NCBI GenBank assembly: GCA_014905825.1
Contig: JACGCN010000026.1
Coordinates: 124,001 to 188,000 of the forward strand
Source of the DNA: Lyophyllum atratum
Lineage: Eukaryota > Basidiomycota > Agaricomycetes > Agaricales > Lyophyllaceae
Direction of reading: 5' to 3'
Length of the DNA: 64,000 nucleotides
How positions within the stretch are numbered: the first letter of the stretch is position 1; each line of letters opens with the position of its first letter. Both the position numbers and the translations under genes were made by a program. Below are positions 1 to 11,783 of this stretch, piece after piece. The notes beneath the pieces are model-generated. The model was given only the letters and a program-made list of their open reading frames with translations. It made no database searches and was not told the origin of the DNA.

Positions 1-408
1 TCGACGGAGAAACGCGGTGGATCTAGATACACCGCGAAAACGCTTGGGAGTAAAGATCATCGATACTGAATACTGGATCACAGGCAGAGCGCTGGCAGCG
101 TACCACCAGCGCTAGGTTTGGCAATCGGAATCGATGCTATGTATTTCCTTGAGAGACCAGAAAGAACGTTTTCTTGAAGCCGAGGTACTGTACTTGCCAC
201 CAAAGGAAGTTTCGACTCGGGAATCGTACGGGAGTATACATGACTCTGTGGTTGAACGTACAGTCCTTCCTTCCTATAGCTACGGAAGTATCCAAAGGAA
301 TTGAGGCTGGGGTGAACTGGATGGGACTGGTCAACTCGATCGTCAGCAGAAATCCAAAAATACACGCACTGGGATGTTTTAACAGGTCTGATGTTTGCAA
401 CTTTCGCG

Positions 409-1643
409 CTAGAGGATTTTCGACGGGATAACTCTTTCACCGTCCCTTTCGACGAAAAGACGACCATTCGAGAGTAGCCCTGGCATGTTTTGCTGGAATA
501 ACAAGGTTCGGGATGCATTATATCGTCGTTCGGCGCAGGCGTATATCATTATCTTCACGGAACGCAACTGAGGAACAGCATCCTTTTCAGAAAGGAGCGC
601 ATCTATCTGGCTCCAAGTCCATGCGCAACCCTCAGGACTATCCAAAAAAACACAGTTCGTCGTCAGGGTAAAATCTGATATCTGTCAGATGTTGGAGGTT
701 CGAGATCGACTCGGAAAGGCTTGCTACGTAGCATAGGGTCTCCAAGTCGTGCAACTCCAATGTGATGATTCGTAACTTTTCAAAAACGTGAAAATCGATC
801 GCGGTTGTCGTCATGCCGGCTTTTGGGTAGAAGATATTGGCACATGAGGCGACAGACGGGAAAGACATGCTTACCTGAATCAATGTAAAGCACCAACTGC
901 TCTAGGTAAGGCCCCGTGATTTCAAGAATCCTGTTACGATCAGTATTCGGACCACTGCAGATATTGATCGCGATTATACGAAGGCGAGAGCTAGCCAGAG
1001 GCGACTTGGAGTCACGCAGGGCGGCTCGAAGTCGCTCATCATTCACAGGACCATAGAGGCTGACCGTGTGGAGATATCCACGCTTGTCTGCGTCAACGGA
1101 TGGCGGTAAGGTAGAAGGGCTGTCGGAATCGATATTATGTATGCCGCATCCCCACATATGTATAGCTTCGAGATGGAAGCACGGACGGAGGATGTTGGTT
1201 GGGAAGCGTTGCACATTATGGACGTACAGAATGCGTAGTGTGGGCAATTGCAGTAGTTTCTGCATAGCGGTCCTAAAGCTGTCCGGCAGACCCGGCCAGA
1301 GTATACCAGGCTCAGCGGCCGCGAGTGTCGTAGTATGTAGCCGAATCAAATTCGGGAGGGCGGGGAAGGATGCATCAAATTCAGATCCAAATGATGGAAG
1401 CAAGAAGGAGAGAGATTCGATGTAGCGGCAAAGCCGAGGGTTGGATATCAAAACTCGATTCAGAGCTCGGTCCCTGCTGCTCCCATGCGGATTCAAGGAC
1501 CAAAATACCGATCTGAATAGTAGTTTTTGCGCTGGATATCGAAAAGCAGAGGATACAATGCTGCAAGCTCGCAGCGTGGATAAATTGAATGGGACCTCCT
1601 CGAGTACCTTGTCGATGATCTCCTGGGGAATTGCGATTGGCAT
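409..1643 (-). CDS. F-box-like/LRR protein, reading frame shifted at a T7 run
   Basis: This is a basidiomycete F-box-like protein, presumably a substrate-recognition subunit of SCF ubiquitin ligases; the role is family knowledge and the substrate is unknown. The start (1643) opens with MPIAIPQEIIDKVLEEVP, followed by LRACSIVSSAFRYPAQ, the usual F-box region, then leucine-rich segments. One intron fits at about 820-874 (GTAAGC donor). The open frame of exon 2 stops at 638. A different frame from about 645 to 409 continues the family's C-terminus (SQIDALLSEKD, LRSVKIMIY, QNMPGLL), matching the end of the F-box gene at 41.5-42.8 kb (RRLDELL, LRLVKITIPI, ETMPALVG). The frames meet at seven T residues (646-652 on the plus strand as A). 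The gene is therefore either frameshifted or carries an assembly error of one base. It is a paralogue of the genes at 2762-4064 and 41504-42771. Confidence 0.75.
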
Positions 1644-1709
1644 GGAAGGATGATTGGTTTTTGTTATCGTCGATCGTTGACAGCGATGTGCTGGCGACAA
1701 AAGGTCTGT

Positions 1710-2761
1710 CGTCAGATGGTGATGGCTTAGTCAGCTCGGGGCCGAAGTTCTGGAGAGAAGAAAAGAGGGGTCGAGCTTCTACCAGCAGAACTTCTATGTA
1801 GCGTTATAGGTCGATGTTACTTGTTTTGTGGACCCGCCTCATGTTCCGATATCACAAATGGCGAGGTGCGGCGCTCATAGATATTAGACAACTTGCAAAC
1901 AGTGCTCAAGAGATGCCTAGCGGAACGACAACTGTGCGACCATGACCTCGGAGTCCATCGACTCCTACACGAAGGCGACCCAGATTGAGGAGCCGTGACA
2001 TTCTCTGCGTAGCAAATGCCTTAACGATCGATCATCGTAGCCTCATTCGAATGCGTTATGGTCACCACTATTTCCGCACGCCGCAGTCGCGTGTCGTGGC
2101 GCTCCGCGTAAGAAATTCATCTATCGCTCGCCATGCCCAGGCTCCGGCATCAACGGCGGAAGCGTCCATAGCGCATGTGTGTAGAGTGGTGCAGATGGAG
2201 ACTTCTTCGAGTTTTACACACATTCCCGACTATCGTCCCGACTCCCGAGGACTTGCGTTCTCCATTTGCGGTTGGAGGGGTTAGCACAAGAAATAAGTAT
2301 TGCAGGAACATGAGAATGAGAATATACCGCTGTCACGACTATACCGGTACTGGACTCCTGACAGGTATTCCTTCCGCACACGACACTTGAGCACAACTTG
2401 CGCAGCTACTGCGAATCGTGTATTGATCAGTAGTCGGTCTTCGTTCAAAGGTCGTGTGGTGAATTATCCCCGGTCTGGCTACGACTAATTCAAGCATGTG
2501 CATCCAAATCGGAATCAGGAAATCATAGGACCCACTTCTGCCTCGGTCAATGGGTTCGTAATGCGAGCCCTTTTCTTATTGATCTGCTCCGCAGTGTCAA
2601 CCATAGAAAGGTAAGTTACACATCGTATCCTTAAAGCTCCCAGGTAGGTGGTTCCCGATGTTCCGTAAGCATAGAAGTTTCCTGATAGTATGACTGCATG
2701 GTAACAATGAAGCGGAGGAATTACACGACAAATATTTAGGCTTCGTCTCAGCGTACCTGAC
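1710..2761. other. Intergenic, no gene recognised
   Basis: Only short frames without splice context are present between two tail-to-head minus-strand F-box genes. It should hold the 5' region of the gene ending at 409 and the 3' region of the gene ending at 2762. I see no repeat or RNA gene. Confidence 0.4.
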
Positions 2762-4064
2762 TCATTCTCGGGGTCGGTGAATCGAAGTGGGGTTCAACGG
2801 AATCACCGTTTCCAGATGAGGCTGAAAATCACGCCAGCCGAGTTCTACAGATAGGTGACCAGCTGCGAACAATCGCGGCGTGTTGGATATAAAGTAGTTG
2901 CGAGCGTCACCTCCAGGGTCTACACTCGCTCCAATGGTGTGCTCGACCGTGATTCGCAGGTTTGCTGAAGGATGTGTAGTGTGCATCGCCTCATCGATTT
3001 GCTGCCAGTACCGTGCAACAAAGCGGAAGGGACCATCCCGGCTACATAGATATTCGCCTATGGTGAGCGAAACATCTTTGATGTGGGTGGAGTTGAAGAG
3101 ACTGGGTAAGCGCTTGATGGTCCTATCGTCTGCTTTTATGATTGTGAGGTGCTGTAGTTTGGGAAGGGTAGGGAGAATGAGATCGCCGAGGAGTGCTGGA
3201 ACATAAAATGTTTCAATCATAGAAGTATGCATGAATGAAGGGAACAGGAATTTTCCTACGTTGAATGAATTTGAGCGTGAATGCTTCGATGGATGGCCCC
3301 GTAAACTCGAGAAGCTCCTGACATCCCGTAAAATCTTCGTTGTCCCAGATCTCAATCCTGAGTCTCCGCACACGAGCAATAGACAAGGCAGAAGCCTGAT
3401 GAGTGAGGGTGTCATAGAGCCGCCGAGGCAGAGTAGTGATACGCAAAGAGAGTGATTCGAGATAAGTCTGGGTGGGGTGAATGGAAGGGGTGTGCGGAGC
3501 GTTCCCATCCTGGCCTGAACCCAGGCAGAGGATGTTCCATAGATGAAGCTCCCGCAGATGTGCGCATGAAGAAATGAGTGAGGCAGGAAAAAAGCAAACG
3601 TGACTGATGGATAGTACGCGCAATGAGGATGACTGGAGCAATTCGGACAAATTGGTCCTGAGTCCTCCTCGCAAGGCTGACCAAGACGCGCGGGCTCCAA
3701 ACTCCTCGTAGGTGGATAGCGACAGGTGGGATAGCCGAGGGAGCTCTAGGATTATATCTGATTCTAAGTTCCAGTAAGATGATTCCCCCACGTGGAATCT
3801 GATGGAGAGTGATTCGACAAAGCTTCGAAGCCGGTGACTCGATGTTAGAATTTTGATCAGAGCATCGTTTCTGGCTCTGAGGGTAGGTAATAACGATAGT
3901 GCCAAATATAAAGACTTATATAACCGTTCTTGCGCGGGATCGTGGAACGATGAGGATACGATGCAGCAAGTTCGTAGTGTGTCCCGATCGCCGTCGTCCA
4001 GGCTGTCGAACTCCTCTAAAATCTTATTGACGAGTTCCTGGGGAATTCGGGGAAGAACAGACAT
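2762..4064 (-). CDS. F-box-like/LRR protein
   Basis: Start at 4064 with MSVLPRIPQELVNKILEEFD, then LRTCCIVSSSFHDPAQERLY, the F-box-like region of this basidiomycete family. A series of leucine-rich stretches follows (LPRLSHLSLST, SSLRVLSISHVCFFP, HLRELHLWN). One intron (about 3196-3259) joins IQ to PLLGDLILPTLPKLQHLTI, which restores a single frame to the stop at 2762. Predicted length is about 410 residues, normal for the family. No signal peptide or membrane segment is visible. By family it acts in ubiquitin ligase target selection, but no partner can be inferred. It appears intact, in contrast to its neighbours on both sides. Confidence 0.82.
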
Positions 4065-4069
4065 ACGTA

Positions 4070-6106
4070 GGACGGAGTTGGGGGGCCGGACTGTGTGTAC
4101 AAGACGTCTGTCGATGGCACTAGGTTGATAAGGCGAGCAGACCAGTGAGCAATATGTACATCAAAGCCGTGGGTGTCTGGCCTGGCCAGGGTCGTGTTTG
4201 GCTGTTTATCCCAGAGGACATCGCCAAGCTCCGGCAAAATCCATTTTACTTTAGTTGTCTGATTCCAGTCGTCCTGCCTCCTCCGTGCTCTCCCCCGAGT
4301 CGACTTCGACGTTATCGAAGAATTCTCCATATTCAATGCTGGAAATCTGAAGACCATCCCTAGCCGATCGCCTCATACCTCCGTCGCAACTTGCCGTGTT
4401 GAGAAAAGTTGGTGAGCTCTCTGTACTCCCTATATTTCTTCTTCGCAAACCTCGCCCAAGTTCTAGTCGCCTGTCTATACTGAAACATAGTATTTTCTAT
4501 AGCGAAGAGGAGTCATCATCGTTCATAATGGTCGCGGTGGTCTTCAGCGGAGCCAGCTGCGGCTTCTCATGTATAAGAACGGATCCTTCGATTATTGGAC
4601 GGGAATGAAGTATAAATTACCCAAGTGCGCAGAGTTCGGACGTGCCCCGCCTTTTCTGGAACGCTGACTGCGACTTCCTACCGCAGGCTAAGTCAACAGA
4701 GTCTTGGGAAGACATCGTCCATGTCAGATTTCGCGCTCTCATCAACAATGCGATCGCAGTCGTCCGCTACAACTACTTGGCATAGCCTTTCAGTTCGTCT
4801 AACCCGTCAACGCTCCCCGTTATCCACTCGAGTACAATTCAAGCTACGCATCACCCCACACGAGCACGACTCCCGTTGATCTTCCAGACGCTTTTCCCGG
4901 TCCCCTGGGTGGCAGAATGGGGGATCTTGTCTTAGGGTAAGCTACAGTCCCAGCATGTTGTCCCACTTGCCGTTTGCTGACTATCCATCATGATCCTGCT
5001 ACGCTTCCACTAGAATACCAACGTAGATACCCCGCAGCGCGGTTGGTCCGCCAACAAGGCGGCTCCTTCTACTGCATGTCAGGTCGGAAGTGAAGGTTCT
5101 ATTTAGGTATGTCCGATGCCATGTCATTACTTGCTCAACTATTGACGGTTTCTAGGCAAGGAACGTTCAGAATACGGCCGGGCGCTAAAGATGTCCAATA
5201 GTCATGGCGACCCGGGTCCTGGTACGCAGCTATAAAAGAACGCAGCGGGGACATCGGGCTCTATGTATTCGTATCCCGGCCGGCATGGAGGAGCGCCGGA
5301 ATGAGCGGGGATTTGGACATCGAGAGCGCGAGGACATGGTAAGCCTTGGTACGGTTTCCACGTCTATGGACCTGAAGCTCGTGTAGGTAGCTGAAATAAG
5401 GGCAGCCAACATGGGTCTATTTGACGTGGCAGGGGTCTACGCAACACTTTCTTTTTGCGCTCAAAAGACGCTGGACGAGGAACATAGAAAGAAGTTTGCC
5501 CTGTCCAAGACGTGCACACTGCCATGCTGAATATCGTCATGGATGCTCCTCCAGTGATGGTCATTCGGACGCTTCGAATCCTGTTCACAATCTTTACGGC
5601 GTGAACTGTTCGCGTCTGCGCCGGTACGGCCTGGCGGACGAATTGGCCAGCATCACCTTAGCTCGTGATGATTGTGACGTTCTGATATTAGCTTCTGTCC
5701 GTGCATAGGGGAAATAAACACACATCGTTGACAAGCCAGCGCTTCTTCCGCTCCCGAGTTCGAAAGGGCTACACTGCCGGTATCCAGCACAGCTCGATTA
5801 CATCCTGTGTCGTACGCCAAAGCAATACGAATACCAGAGCCCGATTTGACTTGTATAGCCTATGACTTGATCATCACTGTCACCTGTGATGAGTTTAGGC
5901 GCCGTTAACTTGCATTTATATCAATACCTCGGACGCGGTGCACGTCTTCTAAAGTGATAAGTACTAATTCACCGCCCGTTCGAGTTTTAGCCCCTCGAAC
6001 TTTCAACTGGTGAGTAAGGATTCTCTAAATTCAAGCTTAGGACTCACGCGTTTTTAGTCCGGCCTATTCACGACCCTATCGTGGTGTAGACACCCATACC
6101 CTGTAC
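4070..6106. other. Gene-poor interval with short coding-like fragments
   Basis: No complete gene is supported. A few short frames look protein-like (for example LSFCAQKTLDEEHRKKF near 5430-5490 and MLNIVMDAPPVMVIRTLRI near 5527-5580), but they lie in different frames and are broken by stops. I read them as possible relics of unknown identity. Confidence 0.3.
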
Positions 6107-7391
6107 ATGATGTCAATGGCTGCGGAGCGTGGTATCTTACCTGACCATCGCGAAGTTTTGCCAGTCGAGGTGCTTCACGAGATCTTCTTATACCTTGGAC
6201 CCCATGATCTCGCATCTATATCCCGAGTCTCATCCACCCTTCAGCATGAAGCGGAGACTATCCTCTACTTCCACATCGACTTCTGCAGTCCCGCCGCAGA
6301 TCAACAACGCATTCTTTCTTGGTGTCACACGGTCAAAAACGTGCAGCAGAAAGCACGCTACGTCCACTCACTGAGATTCCCATCGGCGGTCGACAAGCCA
6401 TCGTCAGAAAAGCATAGTCGACAAATCCAAAGCGCGATCACGGGAGCTTTCAACGCGCTCATCAACTTGCAGCATCTCATGCTGCTGGGAACCAAGGAAA
6501 CCAACGATAAGCATATTCCCTCCGTTTACTCGTCGACCCTCATGGACTGCAAATTCCGCCTCAGAACCTTGGGAGGCGATACCTCTGTGCTGCGTGGTCA
6601 GCCGATGTGAGACCTCTTATCCAGAAACCCAGACATCGAGTATTGGGCTCCAACCGTTTCGTTCCTTGAATCCTGGAACTGCTTCCCCCCGGGCATCCTC
6701 CCTCGCTTGCGCCAAGTGGTCCTCGTCCACGCGGATAAAACACGACTCTTGTCAGGCAGACCCGTCGAATGCCTTAATCTGGTATCTGTAGATCACATAT
6801 ACACGAAGAGCCAAGCTCTGAGAGCCATTATTCCGCTCGAGAGGCTCTCGAGCACCCTCCATACTCTAGATCTCACTTTTGGAACCATAGGCGACTGGAG
6901 TGCAGCGGAAATGATAGGATGTATCGCTGAACATGCCCCGGGATTGGTTTCTTTGACCCTCACGACCTTTGTTCGTGTGGCATCGGTAGTGAGTGACTCG
7001 TACTCGATCCTTTTGGGAGATGTGCATCTGACGTTTTGGTTGATGTGGTTAGACGACAGTGGATGATCAAGATAGACTTCTCCAAGCACTGGCCGGGTTC
7101 CCAGGTCTAGAAATTCTGGTCCTGGGTGCCACCGACATGCTTTCTCTGTATCTCCCGGCCAACGATGCTCCAGCCGAGCATGACGATTTATGGAAGAGAC
7201 ATGGCCTGCATCCCGTTTCGTGCGGCAAAATAGCCACGTCATTCATAGTTGCATGCCCTCGGCTTCATAGCCTTACGTTCTGGGGCACGGCTAAATCAGC
7301 ATCTGGGGTTCCCCTCACTTATCTTCGCTCCAAGACAGAACATAATACCGCCATGTTCGACGGATTTTATTCTGTTGATACATCTGGATAG
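6107..7391 (+). pseudogene. F-box/LRR-like gene with an in-frame stop
   Basis: The start at 6107 gives MMSMAAERGILPDHREVLPV followed by EVLHEIFLYLGPHDLASISR, a clear F-box helix pair of a subfamily different from the other F-box genes here. The frame stops at TGA 6608-6610 but continues in the same frame with obvious protein character: DLLSRNPDIEYWAPTVSF, PRLRQVVLVHADKTR, LHTLDLTFGTIGDWS. A GT-AG intron near 6975-7059 would join it to DDQDRLLQALAGFPGLEILV and an end at 7391. No plausible intron removes the stop. Either this is a pseudogene with one nonsense mutation or the base call is wrong. An active allele may exist elsewhere. Confidence 0.7.
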
Positions 7392-7651
7392 TGGATGAGA
7401 TAGAGCTTATGGATTGCAGGCGATCATTAGTGTTGACTCACATTTAGGTATTCCAGAAGGTCATCGTCTAGATCATTCGGTCATGGCGGGTTATGCCTCT
7501 CTTGTAACGCTGGTTTAAGGAGTGGAAAATGAGGATACATATGTGCCGGGCATGATGGAGACAACGTAGCGACCTCTAGCGCATGCCCTCTCTCTCTTGG
7601 TACATCGTCATTTTAAACGGACTTTGACGCTGCAAGGCGAGGCAGCCGAGT

Positions 7652-7905
7652 CTTGCTTACTGGCGAATTACCGCCTGCACTGTCATCCTTAGATTTGAGG
7701 AAGGGCTACATATGTATGTATAGTTCCGAGGGTTTCAAGCGCAGAAGATGGAAATGGACAACTTGAAATCGGAGAGGAACAAGAGAGGAAGAAGTGTAGC
7801 CGTGTCACGAAGAGAGTATCATCGATCATCTCTACCTGTATCGTCGATGATCCCCTTTCCGTCATGGCTGGCGCGCACCTCTGCGCTGCCCCGCAGATCC
7901 GACAG
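7652..7905 (+). pseudogene. Copied fragment of the SEC2 promoter and first codons
   Basis: This stretch aligns with 9826-10059, the upstream region and first exon start of the SEC2 gene. Shared blocks include the AGGAAGGGCTAC segment, TATCATCGATCATCTCT and CCCCGCAGATCCGACAG. The copy would begin MIPFPSWLARTSALPRRSD, against MIHFPSSLAHTSALPRRSD in the true gene. It leaves the homologous sequence right after this point, so it encodes no functional protein. Differences are scattered, so the copy is not recent. Confidence 0.8.
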
Positions 7906-7940
7906 TTTCAGACGGCTCTACATAAACAATTGTACACTAC

Positions 7941-8848
7941 TTAGGCATTCCTACACCTACAAAAATCAAATTAGCATTATGAGGAGGTATTTGGATGAGA
8001 AGTACTCACTTTTTCGACGAAGCACTTTGAGGTTCAGGGGCCTTGCGTTTGGAAGATGATCGAGACGCCTTAGCAGCTGCTCCAGGCAGAGGTCGGACCG
8101 CACCATTAATGTCCTTCGTCGGCTTGATGACACGCTTGATGCGAGCGGTGGTGGGGGTGGCGGTTCGGTCAGCGAGGTTACCCGTCATCGTATCAGGGCT
8201 ATCGGAGGAACGGGTGGAAGGTGTGTCCTCAGGTTGAAATTGTGCTGGCATGGCGGTTTTGTTGACAGCGTCCTGGACCTGGTCGGGTTCCTCCTGGTTG
8301 AGATCCATCCCTCCTGTCCCAGCATTCCCTCCACGTCCTCCTTGACCACGTCCTCGACCACGTCGACGTCCAAGTGCGCTTCCTCCACGTCGACGTCTAG
8401 CTCCTGCGCGTCCCCCATCGTTTTCCGCTGATTCTCGAACTTCGGGATCTGCGGGTGCCGGACGATTCATAGGAAAGCTCTGGCGCCATCGCTGTGAAGC
8501 CGAATCCTGGGCGCGCGTGGGATCCTGAGCGCCTACATCGTGGTTGGCTCCAGCGGCTGGTTGACTCATACTGGCGAATCGAGCGTGGATAGGCGGCCGG
8601 GAGGGGGGATATGACTGAGCATCTGCGCGTGGGGTAGGTGGAGACTGGAAAACTAATACGTTGTTGTATTGGTAAGGCCCCAGACAGCAAGAACCAACAG
8701 GGAACTTACTGTTGCCATGCTGAACTGATATATTTCCATGTTCTGCGTTGTAATTATGTTCTGCGTTGTAATGATGAATCGATCCATGAACTTCTGTGAA
8801 GGAAGTCCCGTTTATGTTCGTATGTTGGGCGCCGGGGAAAATCGGCAT
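7941..8848 (-). CDS. Low-complexity protein with NxN-rich head and RGG-like region
   Basis: The start at 8848 gives MPIFPGAQHTNINGTSFTEV, then a His/Asn-rich segment in which NYNAEH is repeated in tandem. Heads of this kind (HTNINGTSF...VHGSIHHYN) occur in basidiomycete NLR-related and orphan proteins; that is my recollection of the family, not a search result. An intron near 8642-8708 (GTAAGT donor, TTAG acceptor) follows. The middle is disordered, with an Arg/Gly block (GRRRGRGRGQGGRGG) typical of RNA-binding or condensate-forming proteins. The C-terminus is Lys/Ser-rich. A GTGAGT donor at 8009, a CTAAT branch site and a TTTTTGTAG acceptor suggest a last intron (7957-8009) and a tiny final exon ending at 7941; without it the stop is at 8006. 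Function unknown. Confidence 0.6.
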
Positions 8849-9825
8849 GGCAATCGCAGCAGGTACTAGTAGCCAAGTGGATGTGCGAATGGTAGTGTGG
8901 GTTCAAGAGATGGCGGGCGTAGTCCGCATAGGCCCCGCCGCGGAGGCTAAACACGAGGATGGGTTGGGAATATGTCACGTACACGTGGGCTTGTCAGAAT
9001 AAGCGCTCGACGACTTTATCACAACGAAAACGAACATCAGGAGTAAAAGTCCTTGTGGCTATTCGAGTTTCGTGTCTCGAGTACGATTCGAAAATCCAGC
9101 GGTTACATACGTGCAGTCGAATGCAATGGTCGACTTATTTAATGAATTTCTGTGATATGGCAGGAACAGGAACAGGCTGCCCCCATGCAAAATAGCGGGA
9201 CGTATACGCATACTTGTTTCTATGAGGCTCGCTTCCGGATGCCAGGTTGAAACCAGATAAAGCCGAAGTTGAACGCTCATAAAGAAGTATGTGGCTCAGC
9301 GAGTACATCCGGCGATTACAAAGATGGAACTGGGAGATTGACAGCCACTCAGTGCTAGAGCGAGATAGTAACAGGGAAACAGTTGGACTCACCTCGTGTA
9401 TCTTGCCCTTCGAACGAATAGTCCGATACCCTGGCAAGTCAATGCCACGAAATTTGGTCGTGACATAGTTTCCATGAGGGGCTTTTTCAGCCTACACACT
9501 CGTCTGTTCGGTGGATTTAGTTAGTCGCTGGAGAAATTATAGAACGTGACTCCTCGCTCGATGCAGCCTTTCGCTTTGCCTAGAGTCATTCATAAGACGC
9601 GTAAAGCTCCGGCACGGTCTCTGCGGAGGCGGCATTCCGGGTTCGAATGGACCTTGGATAATTTCCGAAGACGTATCGATGGCAGCGGGAAACGCTAACA
9701 TGAGGGCAGAGGGGATAATGGGCGATATAGGGCTCGCAACGAAGCCAGGGAGGGTGTACTCGAGATCCATAAATCTGGAGATAGAGAGAGTAAGACAACG
9801 TTATTACGATGAAGGCATCGTAAGC
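8849..9825. other. Intergenic upstream of SEC2
   Basis: Only short frames without recognisable domains. It lies between two divergently transcribed genes and should contain both promoters. Confidence 0.4.
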
Positions 9826-10000
9826 CTTGCTTACTTGAGTTCCTTGCGAATTACTGACTGCGCTGTCGTTCTTGCATCTTAGGAAGGGCTACGTATATTT
9901 CGGAGAGTTTAGAGGATAGAGTACAAATCCGAGAGGAGCAACCGTAGCCGGGTCACGAAGTGTCACAGCGTATCATCGATCATCTCTCCCAGCATCGTCG

Positions 10001-11783
10001 ATGATCCACTTCCCCTCCTCCCTGGCGCACACCTCAGCGCTGCCCCGCAGATCCGACAGCCTCCAGCTCAACGCCACCCAACAAAAGTCCGCCTCCCACA
10101 AGATCTTCCAAACCATCCAAGAAGAGCTCCACGATGCCCGCCGCGTCCACTCCCACGGGCAAGAAGAGGACCTCCGTCTCGCTCTCAACATGCTCATCGA
10201 CCGCCTCTCCCAGCTCGTGCGTCCCCCTCCCCCTCCTCCTCTTCCAACTGTAACTGTACCTAACGAGATAAGGGGAATTGATATTGACAGTCGACGATGC
10301 TGAGCGACGCCTACAAAAGCACGGCAGACCTCGAAGTCCAGCTCAACGTCGCCAAGTCCAATCTCCAGCTCGTCATCTCCAACAACGAGATGCTCGAGGA
10401 CGCCTTGAAACGCGAGCCCGCAGGCGCACGCGACGTCGGGTGGCGCCGCACCTCCGCCCGCGCACACACCACCGACGACTCCGTTTCCGTCTCCTCTCCA
10501 CGCACGCACACACCCACACCGTCAGGGGAGTACACCCCCACCACACCCGTAGGCGTACCGGGGACGCCGACAGTGGACCCACCGACGCCCGCATCGACGA
10601 CGCAGGAAAGCTCCCGCTTCTTCAAGTTCCGGTTCACCAACTCCTCCTCCTCTTCCTCACCCAACCCCGGCTCCTCCTCAAGCCGCCCCGGCACACCCTC
10701 CCCTTCTATCCCCTCAAGTGGGTTAGCTAACAACCTCAACTCGCCGTCCCTCCCCGTGCTCCCGGTGTACAGCGAGGCCCAGAAGGAGCAGCTAGAGGAG
10801 CTGCAGCGCAAACTAGAAACAGAGAAGAAGGGGAGGGAAGCTGCGCGGAAGGAGAAGGAGGATCTAGAAGCGGAGCTTGAGTCCCTCTCCCAAGCTCTCT
10901 TCGAAGAGGTCCGTCCTCCCCCCTTTCTCCCTTTCCCCCTTCCCTATCCTCCTTCCCAAGATCCTAACCCTAACCCCCCATCTCTCTCTTCTCCCTCATA
11001 CAGGCCAACAAAATGGTCGCATCCGAACGCATGCGCCGCGCCGACGTCGAAGAAGAGCTGCGCCAAGCCCGGCTGGAGAAAGACGCGCTGCGCAGCGCGC
11101 TGAAGCTCCTCGAGGGGGAGAACGTGCATCTCCTGCGTACCACCTCCCGCCCCGCTTCGGAGGTGGGGAGTCCTGCACCCTTACCCTTACCCTTCGTAGC
11201 GTCTCCCACTCCTCAGGATGATACCACCACCCCCTCCACACCGTCGTCATCATCACAAGGGAGCACGAGCCCCACACCCCCATTCGAAGACGCGCATACG
11301 GGGGACTCTCCCTCCTCTTCGTCGTCGTTGTTGTCGCCGCGTACGAAAGCGCACCTCCCGCCCTCCCTGTCCTCGATCCCGAAACGCCTCCCTGCGCCGG
11401 AGCCGCTGGGTATGCCGACGACGCCGTTTGATTATAGTTATGAGGGGGAGGGGGATGTTGCTACGCCCAGGAGACGGGAGAGGGTGTTGGATGTGGAAGT
11501 GGAGGGGGAGGGGGAGGGGGAGGGGAGTAGGGAGGAGGCGGAGGTCGCAAGGGCACTGGAGCCAGGGTCGGATAGCCCGTCACCACCACCGCCTGCGCCA
11601 CCTGCGCCATCGAGCAAACCGCTAGTGCTGGAAGACAAAGACGAAGACAAGGACGGAGAAGGAGAAGGAGAAGAGAGGGAGAAGACGCAGCAGCATCGAC
11701 CGCCGGTTCTGAACCTTTTTCCGCACGAACATGATCCGTGGGCGGATGTGCCGTCGAGGAGTGTGGTGGGTGGGACGGTGTGA
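10001..11783 (+). CDS. SEC2: Sec2-type Rab guanine nucleotide exchange factor
   Basis: Sec2 proteins activate Rab8/Sec4-type GTPases on post-Golgi secretory vesicles through a long coiled coil (family knowledge). Exon 1 (from ATG 10001) and exon 2 carry heptad-rich sequence (EELHDARRVHSHGQEEDLR, EVQLNVAKSNLQLVISNNE), then a Ser/Thr/Pro linker and a second coiled coil (EEVQ-like EEL QRKLETEKKGREAARKE). An intron at about 10911-11004 precedes the hallmark ANKMVASERMRRADVEEEL and EKDALRSALKLLEGEN, the exchange core that binds the GTPase. The rest, about 230 residues, is disordered and rich in Ser, Pro and acidic residues, ending near FPHEHDPWADVPSRS. Introns sit at about 10217-10288 and 10911-11004. 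The upstream region and first codons are duplicated at 7652-7905. The family is certain; the exact first exon is less so. Confidence 0.85.
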
